Shown here: positions 52,001 to 59,992 of the stretch, in pieces
Layout: each line of letters begins with the position of its first letter
Numbering within the stretch: position 1 is the stretch's first letter
Assembly (NCBI RefSeq): GCF_011764565.1
Contig: NZ_AP022871.1
Coordinates: forward strand, 6,696,320-6,760,319
Source: Phytohabitans suffuscus
GTDB taxonomy: Bacteria > Actinomycetota > Actinomycetes > Mycobacteriales > Micromonosporaceae
Length of the DNA stretch: 64,000 nt
Direction: 5' to 3'
Position numbers and translations under genes: made by a program
The notes under the pieces: model-generated
The model's input: only the letters and a program-made list of their open reading frames with translations
Database searches by the model: none
Told to the model about the DNA's origin: nothing

Positions 52001-52765
52001 GTGGCCCCACAATGGCAGCGCGCGCTGATGGTGCCGTCGTGGATCCGTTGGCTGCCATGCTCGTTCGCCTACCTCACCGTCGTGCCCGACCAGCATCGCT
52101 TCTCCCGCAAGGCGTGGTCGATGCTGCCCTGGGACAAGGCGGTCTGGTGCGACCCGGGCTCGGTCGACGACTGGGTCGCGCGGGCGCAGCGGCACCATCC
52201 GCGGCGCGAGGCCGACCACGCCGAGCTGCACGCCCGCGAGCACTACGACCGGGTGGTGCGGGTGCGGGCCGCGCGGGTCGAGCTGTTCACCGAGATGTGC
52301 CGCCGCCGCGGGCTGCCGGTGCCGCACACGTTGGAGGAGCTGCTTTCCTGCCTTGTCGGGTTCGGACTGTTCGAGATGGACGGTGAGTGGCTGACGCCCC
52401 GCCTCGACCAGAACCCGATCGACCTGCTGCCGCTGGCCGGCGACGAGATCCTCAACGAGGAGCGGGCCCAGCGCGACGACCGCACCGTGCTCGTCGCGAT
52501 CACCCTGCGGGAGCTGGCCGGGCGCACCAGGCGGCGGTGGCGGCGGCGCCAGGTCACCACCGACCTGCACGCGTTCGCCTCGGCGCTGCGCATGCCGGAA
52601 GCCGAGGTGCGGCGCGCGCTCGCCCACCTCGGCGAGATCGCCGGCATCCAGGTCGACCCGCCGCCGGCCGTCGCCCGCGACCGGGTGCGCGTCACGGTCG
52701 CGTGGCCCTCGTTCGCGCGCCGCTTCCCCTTCGACGACCTGCCCGCGCCCGAGCACGCGCTGTGA
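52001..52765 (+). CDS. Unknown protein with winged-helix-like C-terminus
   Basis: 254 aa from GTG 52001 (MAPQWQRALMVPSWIRWLP). Tryptophan- and Arg-rich N-terminal part (FSRKAWSMLPWDKAVWCDPGSVDDWVARAQ), a helical middle (MCRRRGLPVPHTLEELLSCLVGFGLFEMDGEWLTP), then a basic C-terminal half with a possible winged helix (VTTDLHAFASALRMPEAEVRRALAHLGEIAG) and VTVAWPSFARRFPFDDLP. I do not recognise a named family with certainty; a DNA-binding role is inferred only from the helix-turn-helix-like spacing and basic charge. ATG 52028 is an alternative start. It is separate from the GH3 gene by 63 bp. Confidence 0.65.
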   Translation: MAPQWQRALMVPSWIRWLPCSFAYLTVVPDQHRFSRKAWSMLPWDKAVWCDPGSVDDWVARAQRHHPRREADHAELHAREHYDRVVRVRAARVELFTEMCRRRGLPVPHTLEELLSCLVGFGLFEMDGEWLTPRLDQNPIDLLPLAGDEILNEERAQRDDRTVLVAITLRELAGRTRRRWRRRQVTTDLHAFASALRMPEAEVRRALAHLGEIAGIQVDPPPAVARDRVRVTVAWPSFARRFPFDDLPAPEHAL

Positions 52766-52817
52766 CAGCCGTTCATGATCACGGCGGTTTCGGTCGTTAC
52801 CACGTACCCTTGTCCGC

Positions 52818-53144
52818 GTGACGACGCGACTGACCGCCCGCGTGGCGATCGGCCTGGCCTTCGCCGCCGCCGTGCTGACCGGGTGTAGCTCTGAAGGTGC
52901 CGACACCAACTGTGGACTTGACCAGTGCACGGTGACGTTCGACCGGGGCGTCGAGGCGCAAGCCAGCGTCCTGGGCATCGACACCAAGCTGGTGAGTGCC
53001 GAGGGCGACCAGGTGACCATCGAGGTGGCCGGTGAGCAGCTGACGCTCACCGTGGGCCAGGGTGGCACCGAGGTCGCCGGCCTCAACGTGACGCTGGAGA
53101 GCGTCACCGACAGCAACGTCGTGGTGAAGATCGCCCGACCTTAG
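52818..53144 (+). CDS. Small lipoprotein (hypothetical)
   Basis: 108 aa from GTG 52818. Signal sequence MTTRLTARVAIGLAFAAAVL with lipobox LTGC, then a short Cys-containing turn (NCGLDQC) and a beta-rich domain (CTVTFDRGVEAQASVLGIDTKLV, VTIEVAGEQLTLTVGQGG, VTLESVTDSNVVVKIARP). No enzyme motif. It lies between the unknown gene at 52001 and the MscS channel at 53208, 63 bp apart, and may share a transcript with the latter. Family not recognised. Confidence 0.8.
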   Translation: MTTRLTARVAIGLAFAAAVLTGCSSEGADTNCGLDQCTVTFDRGVEAQASVLGIDTKLVSAEGDQVTIEVAGEQLTLTVGQGGTEVAGLNVTLESVTDSNVVVKIARP

Positions 53145-53207
53145 GCTGGTTGGTCCCTGTTCGATCGGGCATCGTAGCTTCCTGGCCTGATTCGAAGGGG
53201 ATGGGAC

Positions 53208-54419
53208 GTGGATACCCCGCTCTGGGCTGTCACGGTGACGCTCGGCGCGACGCTGTTCGCCCTCCTGCTGGTGGAGGTCGTGCACCGCGTCGTGCGGCGG
53301 CTCGGCGAGCGTTCCGTCCTCCTGCGCGAGCTGTCCGACCACGCGTACCGCCCGTTACAGGTCGCCATGACCGTCCTCGCCCTGGAGTCGGCGGTGCGCG
53401 TCACGGGCGGCGACTTCACGGGCCGCTCCGTGGTGGTCCAGCTGCTCGTGCTCGCGGTGATCGCCGCGTTCGCGTGGCTGCTCGCCGCGCTGGCCCTGGT
53501 GGTCGAGGACGTGGCGCTGTCGCGGGTGCGCACCGACGTGCCGGACAACCTGCGCGCCCGCAAGGTGCGCACCCAGGTGCGGCTGCTGCGCCGGGTGACG
53601 GTGGCGGCGGTCGTGGTGGTCACGTTCGGCGTGATGCTGATGACCTTCCCGCACGTACGGGCGGTCGGCGCCAGCCTGCTCGCCTCGGCCGGCATCTTCG
53701 GCGTGGTCGCCGCGCTGGCCGCGCAGAGCACGCTGGGCAACATCTTCGCCGGGCTCCAGCTCACGTTCAGTGACGCGCTGCGCCTCGACGACGTGGTCGT
53801 GGTCGAGAACGAGTGGGGGCGGATCGAGGAGCTGACGCTGACGACCGTCGTCGTGCAGATCTGGGACGACCGGCGGCTGATCATGCCGACCACGTACTTC
53901 ACCACCCGGCCGTTCCAGAACTGGACCCGGACCGGCTCCGCGGTCCTCGGCACCGCCGAGTTCGACCTGGACTGGTCCGTGCCGGTACAGGACATGCGCG
54001 AGGAGCTGCGCATCCTGCTGGAGGAAAGCCAGCTGTGGGACGGGCGCGTCTGCGTGCTCCAGGTGACCGACGCGGTCGGCAGCATGGTCCGGATCCGCGC
54101 GCTGGTCAGCGCCAACGACGCGCCGACGCTGTGGGACCTGCGCTGCCTGGTCCGCGAGCACTTCGTCGGCTGGATCCGGGACCGCCAGCCGACCTCGCTG
54201 CCGCGGGTGCGCGCCGAGGTCGGCGACGGCGCCAACCGGCTGGCCTGGCAGTGGGTGCGCCCCTCGGCCGCGCACGACGTGCGGCCCAGCCGCCCCGGGC
54301 CGCCGATGGAGCCGGACGACGACGCCCGCGTCTTCGGCGGCAGCCCGGAGGGTGAGGCCCGGGCCGCCGACTTCGAGGGTCCGCCCGAACGGCCCGAGCC
54401 GGATGAGTCCCGAACCTGA
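53208..54419 (+). CDS. MscS-family mechanosensitive ion channel
   Basis: 403 aa from GTG 53208 with GAAGGGG upstream. Four hydrophobic segments are followed by the MscS pore-lining helix and beta domain: ASLLASAGIFGVVAALAAQSTLGNIFAGLQL is the Ala/Gly-rich pore (TM3) with the conserved QSTLGN, then LRLDDVVVVENEWGRIEELTLTTVVVQIWDDRRLIMPTTYF is the beta domain, and a C-terminal alpha/beta domain follows. The last 60 residues are an acidic, disordered tail. It opens on membrane tension to release solutes. Its N-terminus (WAVTVTLGATLFALLLVEVVH) supports membrane insertion. Confidence 0.92.
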   Translation: MDTPLWAVTVTLGATLFALLLVEVVHRVVRRLGERSVLLRELSDHAYRPLQVAMTVLALESAVRVTGGDFTGRSVVVQLLVLAVIAAFAWLLAALALVVEDVALSRVRTDVPDNLRARKVRTQVRLLRRVTVAAVVVVTFGVMLMTFPHVRAVGASLLASAGIFGVVAALAAQSTLGNIFAGLQLTFSDALRLDDVVVVENEWGRIEELTLTTVVVQIWDDRRLIMPTTYFTTRPFQNWTRTGSAVLGTAEFDLDWSVPVQDMREELRILLEESQLWDGRVCVLQVTDAVGSMVRIRALVSANDAPTLWDLRCLVREHFVGWIRDRQPTSLPRVRAEVGDGANRLAWQWVRPSAAHDVRPSRPGPPMEPDDDARVFGGSPEGEARAADFEGPPERPEPDESRT

Positions 54420-54484
54420 GGCCGGTTGGGTTGGTGCCCTCCTAAGCTGGGCATAGTCCCTTAGAGAGGGTGAAGGAGGACGCC

Positions 54485-54933
54485 ATGGCCGATGTTCTCG
54501 AACGCGGTCCCGCCCGCCCGTTGAACGAGCAGTCCACCGCGGAGCTGGTGCAGCGCGCCAGCGAACAGATCTCCCTGCTGATCCGCGACGAGCTGACCCT
54601 CGCCAAGACCGAGCTTGTGGAAAAGGGCAAGCACGCCGGGATCGGCATCGGTCTCTTCGGCGGCGCTGGTGTCTTCGTCTTCTACGGTGTCGGCGCGCTG
54701 ATCGCGACCGCCATCCTCCTGCTCGCGCTTGTGCTGCCCTCATGGCTGGCCGCGCTCATCGTGACCGTCGCCCTGTTTCTCAGCGCTGGAATAATGGCGC
54801 TCGTCGGCAAGCGGCAGGTTGGCCGGGCCGTGCCCCCCGTTCCGGAGGCGGCCGCGTCCGGGCTGAAGGCCGACGTCGACACGGTCAAGGGGCCGTGCGG
54901 GCGCGGGCCAACGGCCATGGCGAGGGGGCGTGA
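54485..54933 (+). CDS. Phage-holin-3_6-family membrane protein (frameshifted near C-terminus)
   Basis: ATG 54485 is preceded by AAGGAGGA. Sequence: QSTAELVQRASEQISLLIRDELTLAKTELVEKGKHAG then two hydrophobic helices (GIGLFGGAGVFVFYGVGALIATAILLLALVLPSWLAALIVTVALFLSAGIM), the actinobacterial 'phage holin family' topology. These are normal cell-envelope proteins, not evidence of a phage. Past KADVDTVKG the frame reads on uninterrupted for another 90 codons into the next gene. One base added to the GGGG run at 54889-54892 instead gives AVRARANGHGEGA and a TGA at 54931-54933 that overlaps the next ATG, and a 149-residue protein. The overlap makes a real frameshift or sequencing error the best reading. 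Confidence 0.8.
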
Positions 54934-55205
54934 TGGTTTCGACGAACGGCAAGGTGTCCACCAACGGCAAGGTGGACACCGAGGCGCTGCGGGCCGAGAT
55001 CCGGCAGACGCGGGCCGACCTGGGGGAGACGGTCCAGGCCCTGGCGGCCAAGGCCGACGTCAAGGCGCGGGTACGCCGTTCCGCGGCACAGACCGCCGAG
55101 CGGGCCAGGGAGAACCGGATACAGCTGGTGGCCGCGGCGACCGCCGTGACCGGCGTGCTGGCCGCGATCGTGGTGCTGACCGTGCTGCGAAAGCGTTCCC
55201 GTTGA
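54933..55205 (+). CDS. DUF3618 small membrane protein
   Basis: 90 aa from ATG 54933. DUF3618: TEALRAEIRQTRADLGETVQALAAKADVKARVRRSAAQ, a long charged amphipathic helix, then one transmembrane helix (LVAAATAVTGVLAAIVVLTVL) and RKRSR. The N-terminus has a short repeat STNGKVSTNGKV encoded by a near-exact DNA duplication. Function unknown; it often occurs beside holin_3_6 and DUF4235 genes, as here, and is presumed to act in envelope stability. It overlaps the corrected holin stop by TGATG and is followed by the DUF4235 gene at 30 bp. Confidence 0.87.
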   Translation: MVSTNGKVSTNGKVDTEALRAEIRQTRADLGETVQALAAKADVKARVRRSAAQTAERARENRIQLVAAATAVTGVLAAIVVLTVLRKRSR

Positions 55206-55235
55206 GCAGTTTCGAGTCGTGAGGGGGAGGCGGCG

Positions 55236-55508
55236 TTGGCCAAGGTCGTGAGCAAGGTGGCGTACAAGCCGGTCGGCATGTTGCTGGGCATCGGTGCGGG
55301 CGTCGTCGCCGGGGCGATCTTCAGGCAGGTTTGGAAGATCGCGGCCGGTGACGACGATGCGCCCGACGCCACCGACGAGGAGCGCGGCTGGGGCGAGATC
55401 CTGGCCGCCGCGGCGCTACAGGGAGCGATATTCGCCGTGGTCAAGGCCGCTGTCGACCGTGGCGGGGCGGCCGGGGTGCGCCGCCTGACGGGTCGATGGC
55501 CCGCCTGA
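55236..55508 (+). CDS. DUF4235 small membrane protein
   Basis: 90 aa from TTG 55236 with GGGGGAGG upstream. DUF4235: MAKVVSKVAYKPVGMLLGIGAGVVAGAIFRQVWKIA, an amphipathic/hydrophobic first half, a short acidic loop (DDDAPDATDEERGW), then a second hydrophobic segment (EILAAAALQGAIFAVVKAAVDRGGAAG). It forms a three-gene unit with the holin and DUF3618 genes. Physiological role unknown. TTG is chosen because its position matches the family N-terminus; no ATG or GTG is closer. Confidence 0.87.
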   Translation: MAKVVSKVAYKPVGMLLGIGAGVVAGAIFRQVWKIAAGDDDAPDATDEERGWGEILAAAALQGAIFAVVKAAVDRGGAAGVRRLTGRWPA

Positions 55509-55739
55509 AACGGTCTCGTGTTTCCCCTTGTTAACGGCGGATCAGGTCACATGTCGGAGAATTTCCTCCGGTAGACTGTGCGAAGTTTTTGCGTACGTGG
55601 TTTGCTGTTCCACGCCGTTCTAGAGATGGTGTGGTTGGGAAGACTCCTTCACGGAGGCCGCCTCGGCGCCAGTGCTCGAAAACGGCCAATCGGCCGCCGC
55701 ACGGTGTGCTCGGCCGCCAGTTTCAGAAGGAGATACAGC

Positions 55740-55943
55740 ATGGCGCAGGGAACCGTGAAGTGGTTCAACGCAGACAAGGGCTTCGGCTTCATCACCGTTG
55801 ACGGCGGGGGTTCCGACGTCTTCGTCCACTTCTCGGCGATCCAGACCAGCGGCTACCGGACGCTGGAGGAAAACCAGCGGGTGGAGTTCGAGATCGCCCA
55901 GGGCCAGAAGGGCCCGCAGGCCGAGCAGGTCCGCCCCATCTGA
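55740..55943 (+). CDS. Cold-shock-domain protein (CspA family)
   Basis: 67 aa from ATG 55740, preceded by AGAAGGAGA. RNA/ssDNA-binding cold-shock domain: [17 protein letters not shown] with RNP1 (KGFGFI), [17 protein letters not shown] with RNP2 (VFVHF), and [17 protein letters not shown]. It acts as an RNA chaperone. The 231 bp upstream of the ATG hold no gene and probably contain a promoter and a long structured leader, as is usual for csp genes; the lower-GC start (GAAGTTTTTGCGTACGTGG near 55582) suggests where transcription begins. A strong terminator follows the gene. Confidence 0.95.
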   Translation: MAQGTVKWFNADKGFGFITVDGGGSDVFVHFSAIQTSGYRTLEENQRVEFEIAQGQKGPQAEQVRPI

Positions 55944-55961
55944 CCCAGCCTCGACAGCGTC

Positions 55962-55994
55962 GAGCCCCCGCGTCCACCACGGGCGCGGGGGCTC
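55962..55994 (+). terminator. Hairpin terminator after the cold-shock gene
   Basis: Perfect 11-bp stem GAGCCCCCGCG (55962-55972) / CGCGGGGGCTC (55984-55994) with an 11-base loop, 19 bp after the csp stop. It is followed by a direct repeat (TCGAGCGCTGTCAGCCTCCG, twice, about 56026-56063) that reaches the end of the next convergent gene. Confidence 0.8.
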
Positions 55995-56055
55995 GGTGCT
56001 GTCGGTGTGCCATCGGTCCCGGGGTCGAGCGCTGTCAGCCTCCGGTCGAGCGCTG

Positions 56056-56286
56056 TCAGCCTCCGGCTGAGCCCGTGCCGTCGCCGGCCGCCTGGCCGCG
56101 CCGGCGGATCCGCAGGCCCAGTCCGATGAGGATCAGGCCGAACAGCGCGACGAACGGGCCGACCACCGCCCACAGGCGGTCGTCGGTCATCACGCTGCCG
56201 GACAGGTAGCCCAGCCCCTGCAGCGTCCAGACGGCGCCCACCACGACGGCGAGCATGCCCAGCGCGAGCGGCAACCACGCCTTCAC
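56056..56286 (-). CDS. Small two-helix membrane protein (hypothetical)
   Basis: 76 aa. Two hydrophobic segments (WLPLALGMLAVVVGAVWTLQGLGYL and LWAVVGPFVALFGLILIGLGLRI) with a short loop (SGSVMTDDR), and a basic and Gly-rich tail (RRRGQAAGDGTGSAGG). Members of this type occur in many actinobacteria but have no known function. It sits 13 bp downstream of the aldo/keto reductase gene on the same strand and is probably co-transcribed with it. Confidence 0.75.
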   Translation of the reverse strand: MKAWLPLALGMLAVVVGAVWTLQGLGYLSGSVMTDDRLWAVVGPFVALFGLILIGLGLRIRRRGQAAGDGTGSAGG

Positions 56287-56299
56287 GGACGTGCCTCCC

Positions 56300-57346
56300 T
56301 TACCAGCGGTCGTGGACCAGGGGCCGGATGAGCTCGTTGTACACCTCGGCGACGGCGGCGTGCGCCTCCGGGGTCAAGGGTGCCAGGTCCGCGGCGGCGG
56401 CGTTGGCCCTGGCCTGGTCGGCGTCGCGGGCGCCCGGGATCACCACGGTCACGCCCGGCTGGTCGACGATCCAGCGCAGCGCCCACTGCGCCATCGTCGC
56501 ACCCGGCGGGACCAGCGGCCTGAGCCGGCGGACGGCCGCGAGGCCCACCTCGTACGGCACGCCGGAGAACGTCTCGCCCACGTCGAACGACTCGCCGTGG
56601 CGGTTGTAGTTGCGGTGGTCGTCGGCGCCGAACGTCGTGTGCTCGTCGTACCGGCCGGAGAGCAGCCCGCTGGCCAGCGGCACCCGGGCGATGATGCCCA
56701 CGCCGGCCGCGGCGGCGGCGGGCAGCACGGTCTCGAGGGGCTTGAGGCGCAGCGCGTTGAGGATGATCTGCACGCTCGCGACGCCCGGGCGGGCGATCGC
56801 GGTCAACGCCTCCTCGACCCGCTCGACGCTCACGCCGTACGCCGCGATCCGCTTCTCCTGCACGAGCGTGTCGAGCGCGTCGAACACCGCGTCGGTCGAG
56901 TAGACGGGGGTGGGCGGGCAGTGCAGCTGCACCAGGTCGAGCGTGTCGACGCCGAGGTTGGCCCGGGACCGGTCGTTCCAGGCGCGGAAGTTGTCGAGGT
57001 TGTAGGCGGACGGCTCCTGCGGCACGCGCCGCCCCATCTTGGTGGCCACGGTGAGGCCCGGGTGCTGGCGCAGGAACCTGCCGATGATCTGCTCGCTGCG
57101 GCCGTCGCCGTACACGTCGGCGGTGTCCAGGAACGTGACGCCGGCGTCGACCGCGGCGGCGAGCGTCGCGAACGCCGCGTCTTCGCTCACCTCGCCCCAG
57201 TCGGCACCGAGCTGCCAGGCACCGAGCCCGACAACTCCGACGTCACGGCCCGACCCGGCTGCGCCCGCGTCTGCGGCGCTCGCGCCCGACGGCGCTATGG
57301 ACGCGGCGGTAGCCAGCCGCGCGAAGGTGCGCTTCTCCACGGGCAC
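56300..57346 (-). CDS. Aldo/keto reductase
   Basis: 348 aa. NADPH-dependent aldo/keto reductase TIM barrel: GAWQLGADWGEVSEDAAFATLAAAVDAGVTFLDTADVYGDGRSE with the catalytic Asp and Tyr (TADVYGDGRSE), Lys in TVATKMG, His in LVQLHCPP, and the cofactor-binding VVIPGARDADQARANA. Typical family members begin directly MxxRxLG-xxxxVSxLGxG, but here an Ala-rich stretch (ATAASIAPSGASAADAGAAGSG) separates MPVEKRTFARL from VGVVGLGAWQLG, so an unusual insertion lies in the first hairpin. The substrate is not known. It is divergent from tam with about 50 bp between starts. Confidence 0.88.
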   Translation of the reverse strand: MPVEKRTFARLATAASIAPSGASAADAGAAGSGRDVGVVGLGAWQLGADWGEVSEDAAFATLAAAVDAGVTFLDTADVYGDGRSEQIIGRFLRQHPGLTVATKMGRRVPQEPSAYNLDNFRAWNDRSRANLGVDTLDLVQLHCPPTPVYSTDAVFDALDTLVQEKRIAAYGVSVERVEEALTAIARPGVASVQIILNALRLKPLETVLPAAAAAGVGIIARVPLASGLLSGRYDEHTTFGADDHRNYNRHGESFDVGETFSGVPYEVGLAAVRRLRPLVPPGATMAQWALRWIVDQPGVTVVIPGARDADQARANAAAADLAPLTPEAHAAVAEVYNELIRPLVHDRW

Positions 57347-57395
57347 ACCCTAGCGGTACCGTATCCAAGACGTACGTACGGTTTGGAGGTTCGTC

Positions 57396-58163
57396 ATGTG
57401 GGATCCCGCCACCTACCTGCGGTTCGGTGACGAGCGGTCGCGGCCGTTCTTCGACCTGCTCGCGCGGGTCGGCGCCGAGCGGCCGCGCGCCGTCGTCGAC
57501 CTGGGCTGCGGCCCCGGCAACCTCACCGCCGTACTCGCCGCGCGGTGGCCGGGCGCGCGCGTGCTCGGCGTCGACTCCTCCGCCGAGATGATCGGCGAGG
57601 CGCGCGCGGAGTCGTACCCGGTGGACTTCTCCGTGGGCGACCTGCGCGAGTGGACCCCCGGGGGCGACCACGACGTGGTCGTCTCCAACGCCGCGCTGCA
57701 GTGGGTGCCCGGCCACGAGCGCCTGCTGGCGCGCTGGGTGGCGGCGCTGCCGGCCGGGGCGTGGCTGGCCGTGCAGGTGCCGGGCAACTTCGACGCGCCG
57801 TCACACCTCGCGCTGCGGGAGCTGAGCGTGGCGACCGGCCTCGGCGACCTCACCCGGGACGCGCCGGTCCTCGACCCCGCCGGCTACGCCGACCTGCTCG
57901 CGGACGCGGGGTGCGCGGTGGACGCGTGGGAGACCACCTACCTGCACCGCCTGCCCGTGCCGCCCGGCGCCGACCACCCGGTGCTGACCTGGATGGAGGG
58001 GACCGCGCTGCGGCCGGTGAAGGCGGCGCTGGACGCCCCGGCGTGGGAGGTGTTTCGCGACACGCTCGGAAAACGCCTCGCGGAGGTTTACCCGGTGCGC
58101 GGTACCGTCGTGTCCTTCCCGTTCCGACGGATCTTCTTCGTGGCGCGCACGCAGGGGGACTGA
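57396..58163 (+). CDS. tam: Trans-aconitate 2-methyltransferase-like protein
   Basis: 255 aa from ATG 57396. Class I methyltransferase: MWDPATYLRFGDERSRPFFDLLARV is the typical Tam N-terminus, motif I VVDLGCGPGNLTAVLAARWP, the SAM-contact acid in VLGVDSSAEMIGEAR, VVVSNAALQWVPGHERLL and LPAGAWLAVQVPGNFDAPSH. It should methylate trans-aconitate, which relieves inhibition of aconitase. The C-terminal YLHRLPVPPGADHPVLTWMEGTALRPVK stretch supports the assignment. Its stop overlaps the start of the adenosine-deaminase-family gene by TGATG. Confidence 0.88.
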   Translation: MWDPATYLRFGDERSRPFFDLLARVGAERPRAVVDLGCGPGNLTAVLAARWPGARVLGVDSSAEMIGEARAESYPVDFSVGDLREWTPGGDHDVVVSNAALQWVPGHERLLARWVAALPAGAWLAVQVPGNFDAPSHLALRELSVATGLGDLTRDAPVLDPAGYADLLADAGCAVDAWETTYLHRLPVPPGADHPVLTWMEGTALRPVKAALDAPAWEVFRDTLGKRLAEVYPVRGTVVSFPFRRIFFVARTQGD

Positions 58164-59179
58164 TGCTGGACTCGTTCATCGCCGGGCTGCCCAAGGTGGA
58201 GCTGCACGTCCACCACGTCGGCTCCGCGGCACCCCGGATCGTCGCCGAGCTGGCCGCCCGCCACGAGGGGCGCACGCCGGTGCCGGCCGACCCGGAGGCG
58301 GTGGCGAAGTACTTCGAGTTTCGCGACTTCGCCCACTTCATCGAGATCTACCTCAGCGTGGTGGACCTCATCCGCGACCCCGAGGACGTGCGCATCCTGA
58401 CCTACGAGGTGGGTCGCGAGCTGGCCCGCCAGCAGGTGCGGTACGCCGAGCTGACCGTCACGCCGTACTCGCACGTGTCACGCGGGATCCCGGCGCCCGC
58501 CTTCTGCGCGGCGATCGAGGACGCGCGGGTGCGGGCCGAGGCCGAGCTGGGCATCGTGCTGCGCTGGTGCTTCGACATCCCCGGCGAGGCGGGGCTGGCC
58601 GCGGCCGAGGAGACGCTCGCGATCGCGCTCGACCAGCGCCCGGACGGCCTGGTCAGCTTCGGGCTGGGCGGGCCGGAGGTCGGGGTGCCGCGGCCGCAGT
58701 TCAAGCCGTACTTCGACAAGGCCCGCGCGGCCGGCCTGCGCTCGGTGCCGCACGCCGGCGAGACCACCGGCCCGGAGACGATCTGGGACGCCATCCGCGA
58801 GCTGGGCGCCGAGCGGATCGGCCACGGCATCTCGGCCGTCCGGGACGAGCGGCTGATGGACTACCTGGCCGAAAACCGCATCCCGCTCGAGATCAGCCCG
58901 ACGTCCAATGTGTGCACCAGGGCCGTACCGTCGCTGGCCGACCACCCGCTCCCGATCCTGCGCGCGGCCGGCGTCCCGCTCACCGTCAACTCCGACGACC
59001 CGCCGATGTTCGGCACCACCCTGAACGAGGAGTACGCGGTGGCCGCCCGCCTGCTCGACCTCGACGAGGCCGGCCTGGGCGCCCTGGCCCGGGCCGCGGT
59101 GGACGCCTCCTTCATGCCGCCCGCCGACAGGACCCGCGTCGCCGCCGAGATCGACGCATACGTGGCGGCGGCCCGCTGA
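58163..59179 (+). CDS. Adenosine deaminase-family protein
   Basis: 338 aa. Metal-dependent amidohydrolase of the adenosine deaminase family: metal ligands H15 and H17 in LPKVELHVHHVGS, the catalytic HAGE (SVPHAGETTGPE), IGHGISAVRD with the metal His, and the metal Asp in TVNSDDPPMFGT. The segment after the first His motif is HHVGS, not HLEG as in classical adenosine deaminase. From memory, an actinobacterial subgroup that includes the aminodeoxyfutalosine deaminase of the futalosine menaquinone pathway has HHVGS; I cannot decide between the two substrates. It overlaps tam. Repeat block IV follows the stop. Confidence 0.85.
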   Translation: MLDSFIAGLPKVELHVHHVGSAAPRIVAELAARHEGRTPVPADPEAVAKYFEFRDFAHFIEIYLSVVDLIRDPEDVRILTYEVGRELARQQVRYAELTVTPYSHVSRGIPAPAFCAAIEDARVRAEAELGIVLRWCFDIPGEAGLAAAEETLAIALDQRPDGLVSFGLGGPEVGVPRPQFKPYFDKARAAGLRSVPHAGETTGPETIWDAIRELGAERIGHGISAVRDERLMDYLAENRIPLEISPTSNVCTRAVPSLADHPLPILRAAGVPLTVNSDDPPMFGTTLNEEYAVAARLLDLDEAGLGALARAAVDASFMPPADRTRVAAEIDAYVAAAR

Positions 59180-59314
59180 CCACCGCTCGCTGGCCCGGAG
59201 CCTCACCCTCCGCGCTCCACACGCCGCCCCGTCGTGCCAGACCTTGATCGGCGTTGACGTCGGCGGGCTCTGGAATCTGTCCACAGTGGTCTCCGCGGGC
59301 ATGTTGTCTCGGCG

Positions 59315-59362
59315 GATCGTGGTATGGATCGGCCCCTCTGAGGGCGGTTTCGTACCACGATC
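59315..59362. repeat. Hairpin HP2, copy 5
   Basis: 48 bp with arms GATCGTGGTA and TACCACGATC. The inner stem is GCCC/GGGC with one changed centre relative to copy 3. Confidence 0.85.
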
Positions 59363-59944
59363 TGCTGCGATCCCGGATCTGACCGGCCACGCGCGGCCAA
59401 TCCCGGGGCAAAGCGGGCAGGGGGGTGTGCGTGGCGAGAAATTTCCCCTCCAGGGGCGGTAGTTCGACACGGACGGCCGGCGCTGCCATCGATCAAGGGA
59501 TCTTTCGCCCCGCCGGCGGTCCTGGGTGCGCGCGAACGGGGCAGCTCGACAGCCCGTTCGTAGACGTCGCCCTCCACGTCGAGCGGCAGCCCACGGGCCT
59601 CCGGCGTCTCCGGCGTCTCGGGCGTCTCGGGCGTCCAAGCCACGGTCTGGACCACGACGGGCGTCGCGGTAGCTCAAGGCTCTGTTTTGGGATCTATGGA
59701 GCTTTCCCGGTCAGGGTTGAGTGGATGGCGAGGCGGTCGGGGTCGCGCAGGCGGCGTTGTCGCCGCCGAAATCGCCTGGTTTGTCGTCGTTGGTCAGCCG
59801 ATCCCTCGGGCCCCGCCACGGGCGGCTTCCCGGTCTGTCCTCATCGGATCGCCGAGGCCCACGATCACCCTGACGAGAAGAACAAACCGGGCGAATTCGG
59901 TGCCGCCGCCACCCCTGCCCTCGAAGGCGCGGCTCCCGGCAACA

Positions 59945-59992
59945 GATCGTGGTATGAAACGGCCCCCAGAGGGGCGGATCCGTACCACGATC
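59945..59992. repeat. Hairpin HP2, copy 6 (reverse orientation)
   Basis: 48 bp. Read on the minus strand it matches copies 1-2, with arms identical and the inner CCCC/GGGG kept. It marks the end of a reverse unit. Confidence 0.85.

Noticed and set aside
54470-55222. A single 250-residue holin-related protein
   Set aside because: Its C-terminal 90 residues are out of frame with the overlapping DUF3618 gene; a missing base in the G4 run explains it better.
54485-55508. Prophage remnant suggested by the 'phage holin' family name
   Set aside because: Holin_3_6 proteins with DUF3618 and DUF4235 are normal actinobacterial envelope genes; no other phage genes are present.
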